Source: BNWE01 sp964369545
Lineage (GTDB): Bacteria; Pseudomonadota; Alphaproteobacteria; UBA3830
Reading direction: 5' to 3'
Assembly: GCA_964369545.1 (NCBI GenBank)
Contig: CAYJFA010000005.1
Coordinates: 1-64,000 of the forward strand
DNA length: 64,000 nt
Shown here: positions 16,659-25,141 of the stretch, piece by piece
Position numbering within the stretch: position 1 is the stretch's first letter
Layout: the number at the start of each line of letters is the position of its first letter
The notes under the pieces: model-generated
Seen by the model: the letters and a program-made list of their open reading frames with translations, nothing else
Told to the model about the DNA's origin: nothing
Databases searched by the model: none
Program-made: the position numbers and the translations under genes

Positions 16659-18320
16659 ATGAGCAATATTACATGTCCTAAAGGAATTAGGTGGGTAATT
16701 TTTGTTACCTTGGTATTATCTATTTTTTTGGGATATGAGGTCGGGAATCGCCCTTTTGCAGATCCTGATGAAGGACGATATGTAGAGATCCCGAGAGAGA
16801 TGGTTATTAGTGGGGATTTTGTAACGCCGCGCTTGAATGATTTGAAGTATTTCGAAAAACCACCTTTATTTTATTGGCTGCAATCAGCATCGATAAAAAT
16901 ATTTGGCATCAATGAAGCATCAATGCGTATTTGGACTGTTTTTTTTGCGATTCTTGGGTGTTTAAGTGTTTTGTTCGTTGGATTCAGATGTAAGTCATCG
17001 TATGTTGGAACTCTTTCGGCATCTATTTTAGCAACTAATATCATATACTATGCACATAGTCGCATAATTATATTAGATCTTGCCGTTTCTGTATTAATGA
17101 GCGGTGCTTTGTGGTGTTTTTATTTGGTATTTGTAAAAAATGAGCAAAGAAATCGGCGAATTCTCATATATTTAATGTATGCGTTTGCTGCATTAGCATG
17201 TCTCACAAAAGGATTAATTGGATTTATTTTGCCTGGCTTCGTTGCGTTTCTATGGATAGCACTTACAAAACAATGGAGAAAAATAAAGGAAATACTATAT
17301 ATTCCAGGACTTTTTGTTTTTTTGCTTATATTTCTGCCGTGGCACATATTGGTTTGTTTTAAAAATCACGATTTTTTCCACTTTTATTTTATCGTTGAAC
17401 ATTTTTTACGGTATACGACTTCAATGCATGGCAGATATCAGCCGAATTGGTTTTTTATTCCAATAATGTTGATAGGGCTACTTCCGTGGACAGGATTTTC
17501 ATTAGTTGCGATTAAGAATTTATTTAAACAGAATGGAAAATATTCAGAAAATGCTTTTTTTGCATCCTGGATTTTTGGAATTTTTGGCTTTTTTTCGTTT
17601 TCAAACTCGAAACTTATACCATATATTCTGCCTATAGTTCCACCGATTGCGTTTCTAACAGCAAATCTACTTTCTGACGCAAAAAACGATATAAAAGATT
17701 TCAAACTTGGAGTTTGGTTAAATATAGGATTATTCGCAATAGCTACATGTGCGTTTTTTGTCGCGGCCAAACCTGCGATTGAGGATCTTTTGCAAAATAG
17801 CGATGTTCTTTTGTTAGTCTATATTTTTGCTACTCTAGTATTGGTTCTTTTAATAATCTCTATTTGTACTGTTTATTTTAAAGTAAATATTACGCTATCT
17901 ATCTTTGCCTATATTTTTATTAGTGCAAATATGCTTTGGGTTATTAATAAAGCTGCCCCATATTATCAATACGAAAAGCGTCCATCAACAAAGCACCATG
18001 CGGAAATCGTAAAATTCAATAAGAAAAAAGATGATCTGGTATTTTGCTATGGTCGATATTATCAAGATTTTCCGGTGTATCTCAGCTCAACTGTCGGCGT
18101 TGTGGGTTATATTGGGGAACTCGAATTCGGGCATAACGCGGAAAGAAAAAGAAGCGGTCTTATTTCAGGAGAGGAATTCTGGAAACTCTGGAATACTTCT
18201 AATAAAAGAATTTTCCTGTTATTATCAAGATCGGCGTATAGTAAAGTTTTTGCTGTGAATAGCAGGCTTCATAACATCTTGTGGTTCGATAAACATTTTA
18301 TAGTAATAATAAACAAATGA
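16659..18320 (+). CDS. arnT: ArnT-like lipid A aminoarabinose transferase
   Basis: A 553-residue GT-C (GT83) membrane glycosyltransferase. It would move 4-amino-4-deoxy-L-arabinose from undecaprenyl phosphate to lipid A on the periplasmic side. The catalytic first loop FADPDEGRYVEIPREM, followed by FEKPPLFYW, is the family hallmark. About twelve membrane helices follow and a smaller soluble C-terminal part. I start it at ATG 16659 because the upstream extension is the tRNA. It overlaps the next gene by ATGA and heads a five-gene arn set, which strengthens the assignment over generic PMT-like transferases. Confidence 0.85.
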   Translation: MSNITCPKGIRWVIFVTLVLSIFLGYEVGNRPFADPDEGRYVEIPREMVISGDFVTPRLNDLKYFEKPPLFYWLQSASIKIFGINEASMRIWTVFFAILGCLSVLFVGFRCKSSYVGTLSASILATNIIYYAHSRIIILDLAVSVLMSGALWCFYLVFVKNEQRNRRILIYLMYAFAALACLTKGLIGFILPGFVAFLWIALTKQWRKIKEILYIPGLFVFLLIFLPWHILVCFKNHDFFHFYFIVEHFLRYTTSMHGRYQPNWFFIPIMLIGLLPWTGFSLVAIKNLFKQNGKYSENAFFASWIFGIFGFFSFSNSKLIPYILPIVPPIAFLTANLLSDAKNDIKDFKLGVWLNIGLFAIATCAFFVAAKPAIEDLLQNSDVLLLVYIFATLVLVLLIISICTVYFKVNITLSIFAYIFISANMLWVINKAAPYYQYEKRPSTKHHAEIVKFNKKKDDLVFCYGRYYQDFPVYLSSTVGVVGYIGELEFGHNAERKRSGLISGEEFWKLWNTSNKRIFLLLSRSAYSKVFAVNSRLHNILWFDKHFIVIINK

Positions 18321-18676
18321 ATTTTTTAAATTTTTGTTTGATCATTTTGCAAGTAACTATTAACTCTGTCGCACAAGTTTTATTAAAAAAAGGTGTGGCA
18401 TTCCTGAATTTTAAGCAGCCGATTATTACTATATTTCTTTCTGTTATTACAAACTGGTATCTTTTAGGCGGAGCTACGATATTTGTATTTTCTTTGATTT
18501 TATGGTTGTATCTATTATCGCAGTTTGACTTAAGCTTTTTATATCCAATTAGCAGTTTGGCATTCGTAATTACAGCGGTTAGCGGATGGATATTCCTTTC
18601 GGAAAATATTTCGCTTAATCGCGGTATAGGAATTGTTTTAATAATTATCGGAGTTATGTTCATTGCAAAAAGTTGA
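18317..18676 (+). CDS. Small EamA-type membrane protein, ArnE/ArnF-like flippase subunit
   Basis: A 119-residue protein with four hydrophobic helices of the small-multidrug-resistance/EamA half-transporter type. It contains NSVAQVLLKKG in the first helix and PISSLAFVITAVSGW with FLSENIS later, as in ArnE and ArnF. In enterobacteria ArnE and ArnF form a pair that moves undecaprenyl-phosphate-Ara4N across the inner membrane. Only one copy is here, so it may act as a homodimer or with a partner elsewhere. It is coupled to arnT (ATGA) and overlaps arnB. Confidence 0.8.
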   Translation: MNFLNFCLIILQVTINSVAQVLLKKGVAFLNFKQPIITIFLSVITNWYLLGGATIFVFSLILWLYLLSQFDLSFLYPISSLAFVITAVSGWIFLSENISLNRGIGIVLIIIGVMFIAKS

Positions 18677-19823
18677 TAAATTTTTTCCGCTTTCAAAACC
18701 TGTAATAAGTGATGAAGCGATAGAAGAAGTCATACAAGTGTTAAAATCCGGATGGATTGCGACCGGTCCTATGACTCAGAAATTTGAGCAGAATCTCAGC
18801 GAGTATTTTGGGGGGCGGACAGCGATGTGTTTCTCATCCGCTACTGCGGGGATGCAAGCAGCCCTTATGGCGATCGGAGTTGGAAAGGGAGATGAAATAA
18901 TTACGACATCCTTAACTTTTGCTGCTACAGCTAATGTTATCGCGATGCTTGGGGCGAAACCTGTTTTTGTGGATATTGATAGAAAAACATTTAACATTGA
19001 TCCAGATAAGATTCTTGATGCTTGTACTTCAAAAACAAAAGCAATTATGCCGGTGCATTATGCTGGATTATCCGTTGATTTAGATCCGATTTTTGAAATT
19101 GCAAAATTAAAAAACCTCCGCGTTATTGAAGATGCTGCGCATGCTGCAGGATCAAGATATAAAAGTCGAAGAGTGGGATCCTTTGGGGACATTCAGGTTT
19201 TCAGTTTCCACCCAATAAAAAACATGACTTCCGCAGAGGGCGGGTGTGTTGTTTTTGATAAAAGCTTGGAATCCGAAAGAAAGTTTTTAGAATTGCAAAG
19301 ATTTCACGGGATTGACCGATCAATTTGGGATAGATTTTCCAAGAATGCGAGTTGCTATTATGATGTCGTTTATCCTGGATCTAAGAGCAATATGTCTGAC
19401 CTTCAATCAGCGCTTGGAATTCATCAATTGCAAGAATTAGAAGCAATGAACGCGAAGCGCAGGGCTTTGTCTGACAGATATAGGGATGCATTTTTAGATA
19501 TTGAAGATAAAATCAGTATGCAGGCAATTCCTGATTATAACTTCGTTCATTCTGGGCATCTATTTCCAATTTATATTCATGACGAATCGAAAAGAGATGA
19601 TTTTATGGCATTTTTGAAGGAAAATTCTATTGGAACTACTCCATATTATATGCCAGTTCATCTATTCTCTTACTATAGAGATACGTTCGGGTACAAAAAA
19701 GGAGATCTGGAAAATACTGAATATATCGGGAAGAGGATAGTATGTATTCCGCTGTATATCACTTTGGAAAATTCCGAGCAAGATTATATAGTAAGCATAA
19801 TAAAACAATTTTTTGGGCGGTAA
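18663..19823 (+). CDS. arnB: UDP-4-amino-4-deoxy-L-arabinose-oxoglutarate aminotransferase
   Basis: A 386-residue DegT/DnrJ/EryC1-type aminotransferase that makes UDP-Ara4N from the 4-keto sugar and glutamate. SGWIATGP near residue 29, SSATAGMQAAL and IEDAAHAAGS are family landmarks. PLP is expected on Lys186 in HPIKNMTSAEGG. The start is a TTG at 18663 that overlaps the previous gene, preceded by CGGAG. No ATG at the N-terminus fits. The match to ArnB extends over the whole length. It uses the product of the ArnA-like decarboxylase encoded two genes downstream. Confidence 0.88.
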   Translation: MQKVDKFFPLSKPVISDEAIEEVIQVLKSGWIATGPMTQKFEQNLSEYFGGRTAMCFSSATAGMQAALMAIGVGKGDEIITTSLTFAATANVIAMLGAKPVFVDIDRKTFNIDPDKILDACTSKTKAIMPVHYAGLSVDLDPIFEIAKLKNLRVIEDAAHAAGSRYKSRRVGSFGDIQVFSFHPIKNMTSAEGGCVVFDKSLESERKFLELQRFHGIDRSIWDRFSKNASCYYDVVYPGSKSNMSDLQSALGIHQLQELEAMNAKRRALSDRYRDAFLDIEDKISMQAIPDYNFVHSGHLFPIYIHDESKRDDFMAFLKENSIGTTPYYMPVHLFSYYRDTFGYKKGDLENTEYIGKRIVCIPLYITLENSEQDYIVSIIKQFFGR

Positions 19824-19826
19824 TAA

Positions 19827-20768
19827 ATGAAAGCAAAACCTAATATAGAAGTATCTATTGTTATTCCAATGTTTAATGAGCAGGAAAATATCGCTGCTTT
19901 GTGTAAAAGATTACTGAAAACAATGGATAATGCCAAGAAAAAATACGAAGTTATTTTTATAGATGATGGAAGTTCAGATAAAACTCCTGCTATGCTTCGT
20001 GATTGGTTTAAAAAGCGATCAGATGTGATTCGTGTTATTACATTTAATGGGAATTATGGTCAATATGTCGCTATCCTCGCAGGATTTGAACATGTTCGTG
20101 GAGAGATTATAGTTACGCTTGACGCAGATCTGCAGAATCTTCCTGAGGAAATTCCTACTCTTTTGAGTAAAATTGACGAAGGATATGATCTTGTTGGTGG
20201 GTATCGGGCACAGCGTCAGGATAATTTCTTTCGTACTTATGCGTCAAAAATTATAAATAGAATTCGACATCGCGCAACGGGCATCAAAATGAAAGATCAC
20301 GGGTGCATGCTTCGCGCGTATAGAAAATATATTATCGATGAAGTCGTAAAGACGCGTGAAACATCTACATTTATTACTGCTCTTGCACAAAAATTTGCTG
20401 GAAATCCAGTCGATATTCCTGTTTCTCATGAAGAAAGAGAAGTCGGTGATTCGAAATATAGTTTGTATAAGTTGATTCGTATTACGTTTGATCTACTTAC
20501 TGGGTTTTCTTTGCTTCCATTACAGATGTTTACAATGTTTGGAATGATTATTTCTTCAGCAAGTGGAATTTATTTTCTCGTTGAATTATTTAAAAAAGTT
20601 GTTTCCCACCATCATGGATACGGATTACATTTCGCGTTTGTATTTCTACTATTAAGTGTAATTATTTTAGGTATTGGATTGTTGGGGGAATATTTAGGGC
20701 GCGCTTATTTTGCTATTTGCGGACATCCGAGCTTTGTGATTCGTGATATTTTAGAGAAAAAGGAATAA
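19827..20768 (+). CDS. arnC: Undecaprenyl-phosphate Ara4N(-formyl) transferase
   Basis: A 313-residue GT2 enzyme that attaches the amino sugar to undecaprenyl phosphate at the inner face of the membrane. The GT-A part (about residues 1-220) shows SIVIPMFNEQEN, FIDDGSSD and the metal-binding LDADLQNLPEE. Two C-terminal membrane helices near residues 235-300 anchor it. It starts 3 bases after arnB. In E. coli the donor is the formylated UDP-Ara4N. No formyltransferase gene is adjacent here, so the donor used by this enzyme is an open question. A DPM1/GtrB-like role is excluded mainly by context. Confidence 0.85.
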   Translation: MKAKPNIEVSIVIPMFNEQENIAALCKRLLKTMDNAKKKYEVIFIDDGSSDKTPAMLRDWFKKRSDVIRVITFNGNYGQYVAILAGFEHVRGEIIVTLDADLQNLPEEIPTLLSKIDEGYDLVGGYRAQRQDNFFRTYASKIINRIRHRATGIKMKDHGCMLRAYRKYIIDEVVKTRETSTFITALAQKFAGNPVDIPVSHEEREVGDSKYSLYKLIRITFDLLTGFSLLPLQMFTMFGMIISSASGIYFLVELFKKVVSHHHGYGLHFAFVFLLLSVIILGIGLLGEYLGRAYFAICGHPSFVIRDILEKKE

Positions 20769-20775
20769 TTTTATT

Positions 20776-21792
20776 ATGAACATATTAATTGTAGGAGCAG
20801 GTGGATTTATTGGAAGCCATTTGTCAGAAGAAATCTTAAAAAATCATCGAGATTGGAAGATTTCCGCAATTGATATATCGTCCGACAAAATCTCTAATTT
20901 GTTGAATGACAAAAATTTTAACTTCATTAAGTTAGATATTTTAAAAGATTTTAATTTATTAGAAGATCAAGTGAAGCAATGCGATATTGTGTTTCCGTTG
21001 GCAGCAATTGCTAGTCCAGCTATTTATATTCAGGATCCTTTAAGGGTGTTTGAATTAGATTTTGAAGCTAATTTAAGAATTGTAAGATTTTGTGTTAAGT
21101 ATAAGAAGCGTGTAATTTTCCCTTCTACCTCAGAGGTCTATGGTATGTCTACAGATGAGGAGTTCGATGAGGAAAACTCTAATTGCGTTACAGGGCCTAT
21201 TTGCAAACAACGTTGGATATATTCATGTTCGAAGCAAATGTTGGATCGAGTTATTTATGCATACGGTATCAAGGAAGGATTACAATATACTCTGTTCCGT
21301 CCATTTAATTGGACAGGCCCGCGGTTAGACGATATCTACAATGCAGAAAATGGGAGTTCGAGAGTCGCAATTCAATTTCTAAGCAACATATTACATAGAA
21401 AAAAAATTAATCTTGTAGATGGTGGAAGTCAGAAACGTTGTTTCTTAGATATTTCAGATGCTATTGGTGCATTAGTAAAAATCATCAACAACGAAAATAA
21501 TTGCGCGGATCAGCAGATATTTAACATTGGAAATCCATATAATGAATTAAGTGTGAAGGAGCTAGCATATCTAATAGTAGATCTTGCAAAAGGGTACGAA
21601 AATCTAAAAGAATCTGCTGAAGAAATCGAAATAAGCGTTACTAATTCATCTGAATACTATGGAAAATCATATCAAGATGTCCAGCGTCGTGTTCCATCCA
21701 TTAAAAAATCAGAAAAAATATTGAATTGGCAACCAACGATTGGAATTAGAGATTGTTTAACAAAAGTTATGGATTATTATTTTAAGGATTAA
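20776..21792 (+). CDS. arnA: UDP-glucuronate decarboxylase, ArnA C-terminal domain only
   Basis: A 338-residue extended SDR matching the dehydrogenase/decarboxylase half of ArnA, which turns UDP-glucuronate into the UDP-4-keto-pentose used by ArnB. It has GAGGFIGSH at residues 7-15, STSEVYG with Ser119 and Glu120, the YSCSK dyad with Tyr149 and Lys153, RPFNWTGPRLD and QKRCFLDI with the expected catalytic arginine. The Ser-Glu pair sets ArnA apart from other epimerases. The N-terminal formyltransferase domain of E. coli ArnA is entirely absent; the start sits 7 bases after arnC and no coding space remains for it. Confidence 0.88.
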   Translation: MNILIVGAGGFIGSHLSEEILKNHRDWKISAIDISSDKISNLLNDKNFNFIKLDILKDFNLLEDQVKQCDIVFPLAAIASPAIYIQDPLRVFELDFEANLRIVRFCVKYKKRVIFPSTSEVYGMSTDEEFDEENSNCVTGPICKQRWIYSCSKQMLDRVIYAYGIKEGLQYTLFRPFNWTGPRLDDIYNAENGSSRVAIQFLSNILHRKKINLVDGGSQKRCFLDISDAIGALVKIINNENNCADQQIFNIGNPYNELSVKELAYLIVDLAKGYENLKESAEEIEISVTNSSEYYGKSYQDVQRRVPSIKKSEKILNWQPTIGIRDCLTKVMDYYFKD

Positions 21793-21801
21793 TATAGATA
21801 A

Positions 21802-22651
21802 ATGTGTGCAATAGTTTGTTTTTTGATAGCGGTATTGTTTGAAATGACTGTAAATGCGAAAATTATTACCACAGATAAAATAGAAGTTATAGAATCGGAG
21901 TTTGCTTGTGCGGACAGAAGTACACTTGTCGCATTTGATTGTGATGAAGTATTGATAAATCCTGTTGATATTGTTTTATTATCACGAAATGAGCAGGCGC
22001 TTAATAGGATAGCCTATAAGTATGGAAAATCCTTAGATAAAAATTCGTATATTAATTTTCGCAGTATTGTTATGCGAGATATGAAGATGTCTTTTACTTG
22101 ATAACAAATGGCCGCTTTTAATTTCGGTTCTGCAATCCAGAGGAATAAAAACGGTATTGTTAACAGCTTGCGCCACAGGGAAATTCGGAATTATCAGTTC
22201 TATGGAACGATGGCGGAGAAATCATTTGCTTGCTTTTGGAATAGATTTTAAAAAATCGTGGACTGACTTGCAGGGTATAAAATTTACTGAATTTAGTTCT
22301 GTCATAAGATTTTCTAATGGAATACCTTCTTTTTCAAATGGCATGCTGTTTTCAGGAGATATTTCTAAGGGAGAAGCTCTTCGCGCGTTTCTAGCTAAAA
22401 TAAAAAATAGAAAATTTAATAAAGTTGTTTTTATTGATGATAAAATCGAAAATTTAAAATCTGTAGAATCGATATCTCAAGTTTTAGAAATAGAATTTGT
22501 TGGTATTGAATATACACGTTCCAAGACAACAGTATATAATCAACTTGATATACAAAAAATAGAAAAGCAGTTTGATATTCTTGTAAAAGAAAAGAAATGG
22601 CTGTCATGTAGCGAAGCTGAAAAATATCTATATAATTCTGAAAAACAATAA
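21802..22651 (+). pseudogene. DUF2608-like secreted HAD-type protein, frameshifted
   Basis: This reads as one protein only if a single base is removed from the T run at 22092-22095. The first part (99 codons from ATG 21802) has a signal peptide and FDCDEVL. It stops at TGA 22099-22101. Removing one T gives RDMKMSLLDNKWPLL and continues through ILQSRGIKT-like sequence, LLTACATG and FIDDKIENL to 22651. The result aligns along its length with the intact paralogue at 49157-49966. The family has HAD-like aspartate motifs and is exported, with unknown function. It follows the arn operon but is probably unrelated to it. It is either a decayed copy or carries a sequencing error. Confidence 0.8.
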
Positions 22652-22809
22652 ATTGTTATCAATTTTAAAAACATTTTTTACTTTTTAAATAAAAGTATAT
22701 TTTCCAATTTAGAAACGAAATCTTAATATTTCTATTGTATATATAAATAGTGGAATGTTTTTACAGGATTTTATCATGAAAGAAATACCTTTATAATCTA
22801 TGCGTTTGT

Positions 22810-23550
22810 GTGTTTAGTATGACATTTGTATTTCAAGCAGATGAAGCTTTTGGAATGAATAAGTCTAAAAATAGAACTACATCGCAGACAACTTCACAGA
22901 AAAGTAAAACATATAATTCCTCTCAAAAATCTACAAAAAGTTCTAGACGTAATTCTAGCAATAAGTCTATGGATGAGGATTTTGAAGATAAGGAAGAAGA
23001 TGAAGAAGACGAAGGACGATCTAGAAAAAAGAAGCCGACTCTTTCTGAATTGGAGGAGTGCCCATGTGTTCAAGAGTATATTGAGTTAACTGAACGTAAA
23101 GATGATGAAGATGAACCAACGAAAAAGAGATTAAAGAAGAGAGGAGACAAAAAATCTGAGGAAGAAGATGAAGAAGACGAAGACGAGGAAAGGCAACCTT
23201 CTAAAAAAAGTAAATCCAGCAGAAAAAGTAATAGACCACAGTATTCCAGAAAAAAAAATGAAGATGAGTCTTGGAAGCATAAAAAAGCAGATGCAGGTTA
23301 TTCTCTTGAAAAATATAAAAGGATACCGTTGTTTAGTAAGCAATATAATATTTCTAGTATAAAACTGGCTGAAAATTCAGCATCGGTAGATAGATCTCTA
23401 GATAAAAATATTAATGGAAATAATGAAGATAAATCGACGAAAGAAAATAATAATTTATCTACAAATCATAAATATAAATATAGAATAGATCAGAAAGAAG
23501 CTGTGAAATTTAGGCAGGATCTTGAAAAGTATAGACAAACATATGCCTAA
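22810..23550 (+). CDS. Lys/Ser/Glu-rich low-complexity secreted protein with disrupted start
   Basis: A 246-codon frame encoding a low-complexity, highly charged protein. Residues 15-60 are Ser/Thr/Lys-rich, 60-150 hold alternating acidic and basic runs, and the remainder is Lys/Asn-rich. No domain is recognised. The open frame begins at a GTG at 22810, but the sequence upstream in the same frame encodes KKYLYNLCVCVFSMTFVFQA, a good signal peptide lacking a start. An ATG with an AGGA site lies at 22776 in another frame; removing one A from ATGAAAG would give MKKYLYN and restore the signal. The gene may therefore be frameshifted at its start. Confidence 0.6.
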   Translation: MFSMTFVFQADEAFGMNKSKNRTTSQTTSQKSKTYNSSQKSTKSSRRNSSNKSMDEDFEDKEEDEEDEGRSRKKKPTLSELEECPCVQEYIELTERKDDEDEPTKKRLKKRGDKKSEEEDEEDEDEERQPSKKSKSSRKSNRPQYSRKKNEDESWKHKKADAGYSLEKYKRIPLFSKQYNISSIKLAENSASVDRSLDKNINGNNEDKSTKENNNLSTNHKYKYRIDQKEAVKFRQDLEKYRQTYA

Positions 23551-23612
23551 AAGACTATAAAACCGATAATTTATTTAACTATCTTCTGGACAACGACCAA
23601 GTGACAGTCGAC

Positions 23613-25004
23613 CTACGAATTTCTTCTTAAAAAGGCAGGTATTTCGAGGTCTTCTTCTTGTTGTCTTACAGGGGTTCCTGATTGAACCGTATAGTTTTCT
23701 GTTTTATTTGTAGAAAATGATTTTTTTATTCCAGTTAAGCGCTCAAACAGGGAAGGTGATTTCTTTTTATATTCATTTTCTTGCGGTGCAATCGTTTGCG
23801 TATTATTAACCACTCCAAGAACTGGAGAAATAGGTTTGTCAGTTTCTTGTTGGTGGATAGTTTGTAATCCATCAGAAGCATCAAGAGACGCAGATATATT
23901 ATTTTCAAATCCATCTCTTTTTATAGTTTTTGTGGACATAAGATCTTCGAAAGTTTTTTTCTTTTGTTCTACAGATGCAGCATCTATGCCAGTTGCGACA
24001 ACAGAAACTCTCATACGTCCATTCATTTTTTCATTAAATGTTGAACCAAATATGATATTTGCTTCTGGATCAACTTCCTCTCTAATTCTGTTTGCTGCTT
24101 CATCAACTTCATAAAGCGTCATATCATATCCGCCTGTTATATTGATAAGAATTCCGCGGGCACCTTTCATGGATACATCATCTAACAAAGGATTAGATAT
24201 CGCCGCCTCAGCCGCTTCGATTGCTCTTCTCTCGCCGTCTGCATCACCAGTTCCCATCATGGCTTTGCCCATTTCACTCATAACAGTTTTTATATCAGCA
24301 AAATCGAGATTAATCAATCCAGGCATAACCATGAGATCAGTTACTCCCTGAACACCAGATCGCAAAACATCATCGGCCATCTTAAACGCGTCAGCAAAAG
24401 TCGTCTTTTCGTTTGCTACACGGAATAAATTTTGATTAGGAATAATTAATAATGTATCGACAAATTGCTGCAGTTCATCGATGCCTCTTTCTGCGATTCG
24501 CATTCTGTTTGTGCCTTCGAAATGAAATGGCTTCGTGATTACTCCAATTGTTAATACGCCATGTTCTTTCGCTAATCTAGCAATAACGGGCGCTGCTCCG
24601 GTTCCGGTTCCGCCTCCCATTCCTGCGGTAATAAATACCATATTGCTGTTTTTTACATAGCCTATAATGTCTTCCATCGCCTCTTCGGCAGCTGCTCGTC
24701 CCACATCTGGTCTGGCTCCGGCACCAAGTCCGCTTGTTATTTCAAGGCCTAATTGGATTCTTCTTTCACACAAAGACTGTGATAAAGCTTGGGAATCAGT
24801 GTTTGCTACAACAAAATCAATCCCTTCAAGATTTGATTTTATCATGTTATTAACTGCATTACCTCCGGCGCCGCCGACGCCAAAAACGGTAATTCTTGGG
24901 CGCAGATGGTCTGTATCAATTGCTAACGGATCATCGCTTAAGAAATCAACCTGTTTTCCCTTAACTTTTTTAGCAGAAATGTTTTCAGCGGCAATTTCTG
25001 TCAT
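23613..25004 (-). CDS. ftsZ: Cell division protein FtsZ
   Basis: The tubulin-like GTPase that forms the division ring. GGAGGNAVNNM near residue 45 and the tubulin signature GGGTGTGAAP near residue 100 are intact, as is the T7 loop region around NLDFADIK. The C-terminal tail DLEIPAFLRRNS is the conserved peptide that binds FtsA. I use the ATG at 25004 (463 residues), which has GGAGG eight bases upstream, in place of a TTG five codons earlier. It is the last gene of the division and wall cluster and is separated from ftsA by about 140 bases, which may contain its own promoter. Confidence 0.97.
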   Translation of the reverse strand: MTEIAAENISAKKVKGKQVDFLSDDPLAIDTDHLRPRITVFGVGGAGGNAVNNMIKSNLEGIDFVVANTDSQALSQSLCERRIQLGLEITSGLGAGARPDVGRAAAEEAMEDIIGYVKNSNMVFITAGMGGGTGTGAAPVIARLAKEHGVLTIGVITKPFHFEGTNRMRIAERGIDELQQFVDTLLIIPNQNLFRVANEKTTFADAFKMADDVLRSGVQGVTDLMVMPGLINLDFADIKTVMSEMGKAMMGTGDADGERRAIEAAEAAISNPLLDDVSMKGARGILINITGGYDMTLYEVDEAANRIREEVDPEANIIFGSTFNEKMNGRMRVSVVATGIDAASVEQKKKTFEDLMSTKTIKRDGFENNISASLDASDGLQTIHQQETDKPISPVLGVVNNTQTIAPQENEYKKKSPSLFERLTGIKKSFSTNKTENYTVQSGTPVRQQEEDLEIPAFLRRNS

Positions 25005-25141
25005 ACGAGAATCCTCCAAAGTTTATCGATTCATACATTCCCAAAGAGCAACAGCATAATGTACTATACTTTAGGCATATAGTATAGCATTTACTTCTCT
25101 GTTTACAAGATATTTCAAACTCAAAGTCATTTTTTCCAATA

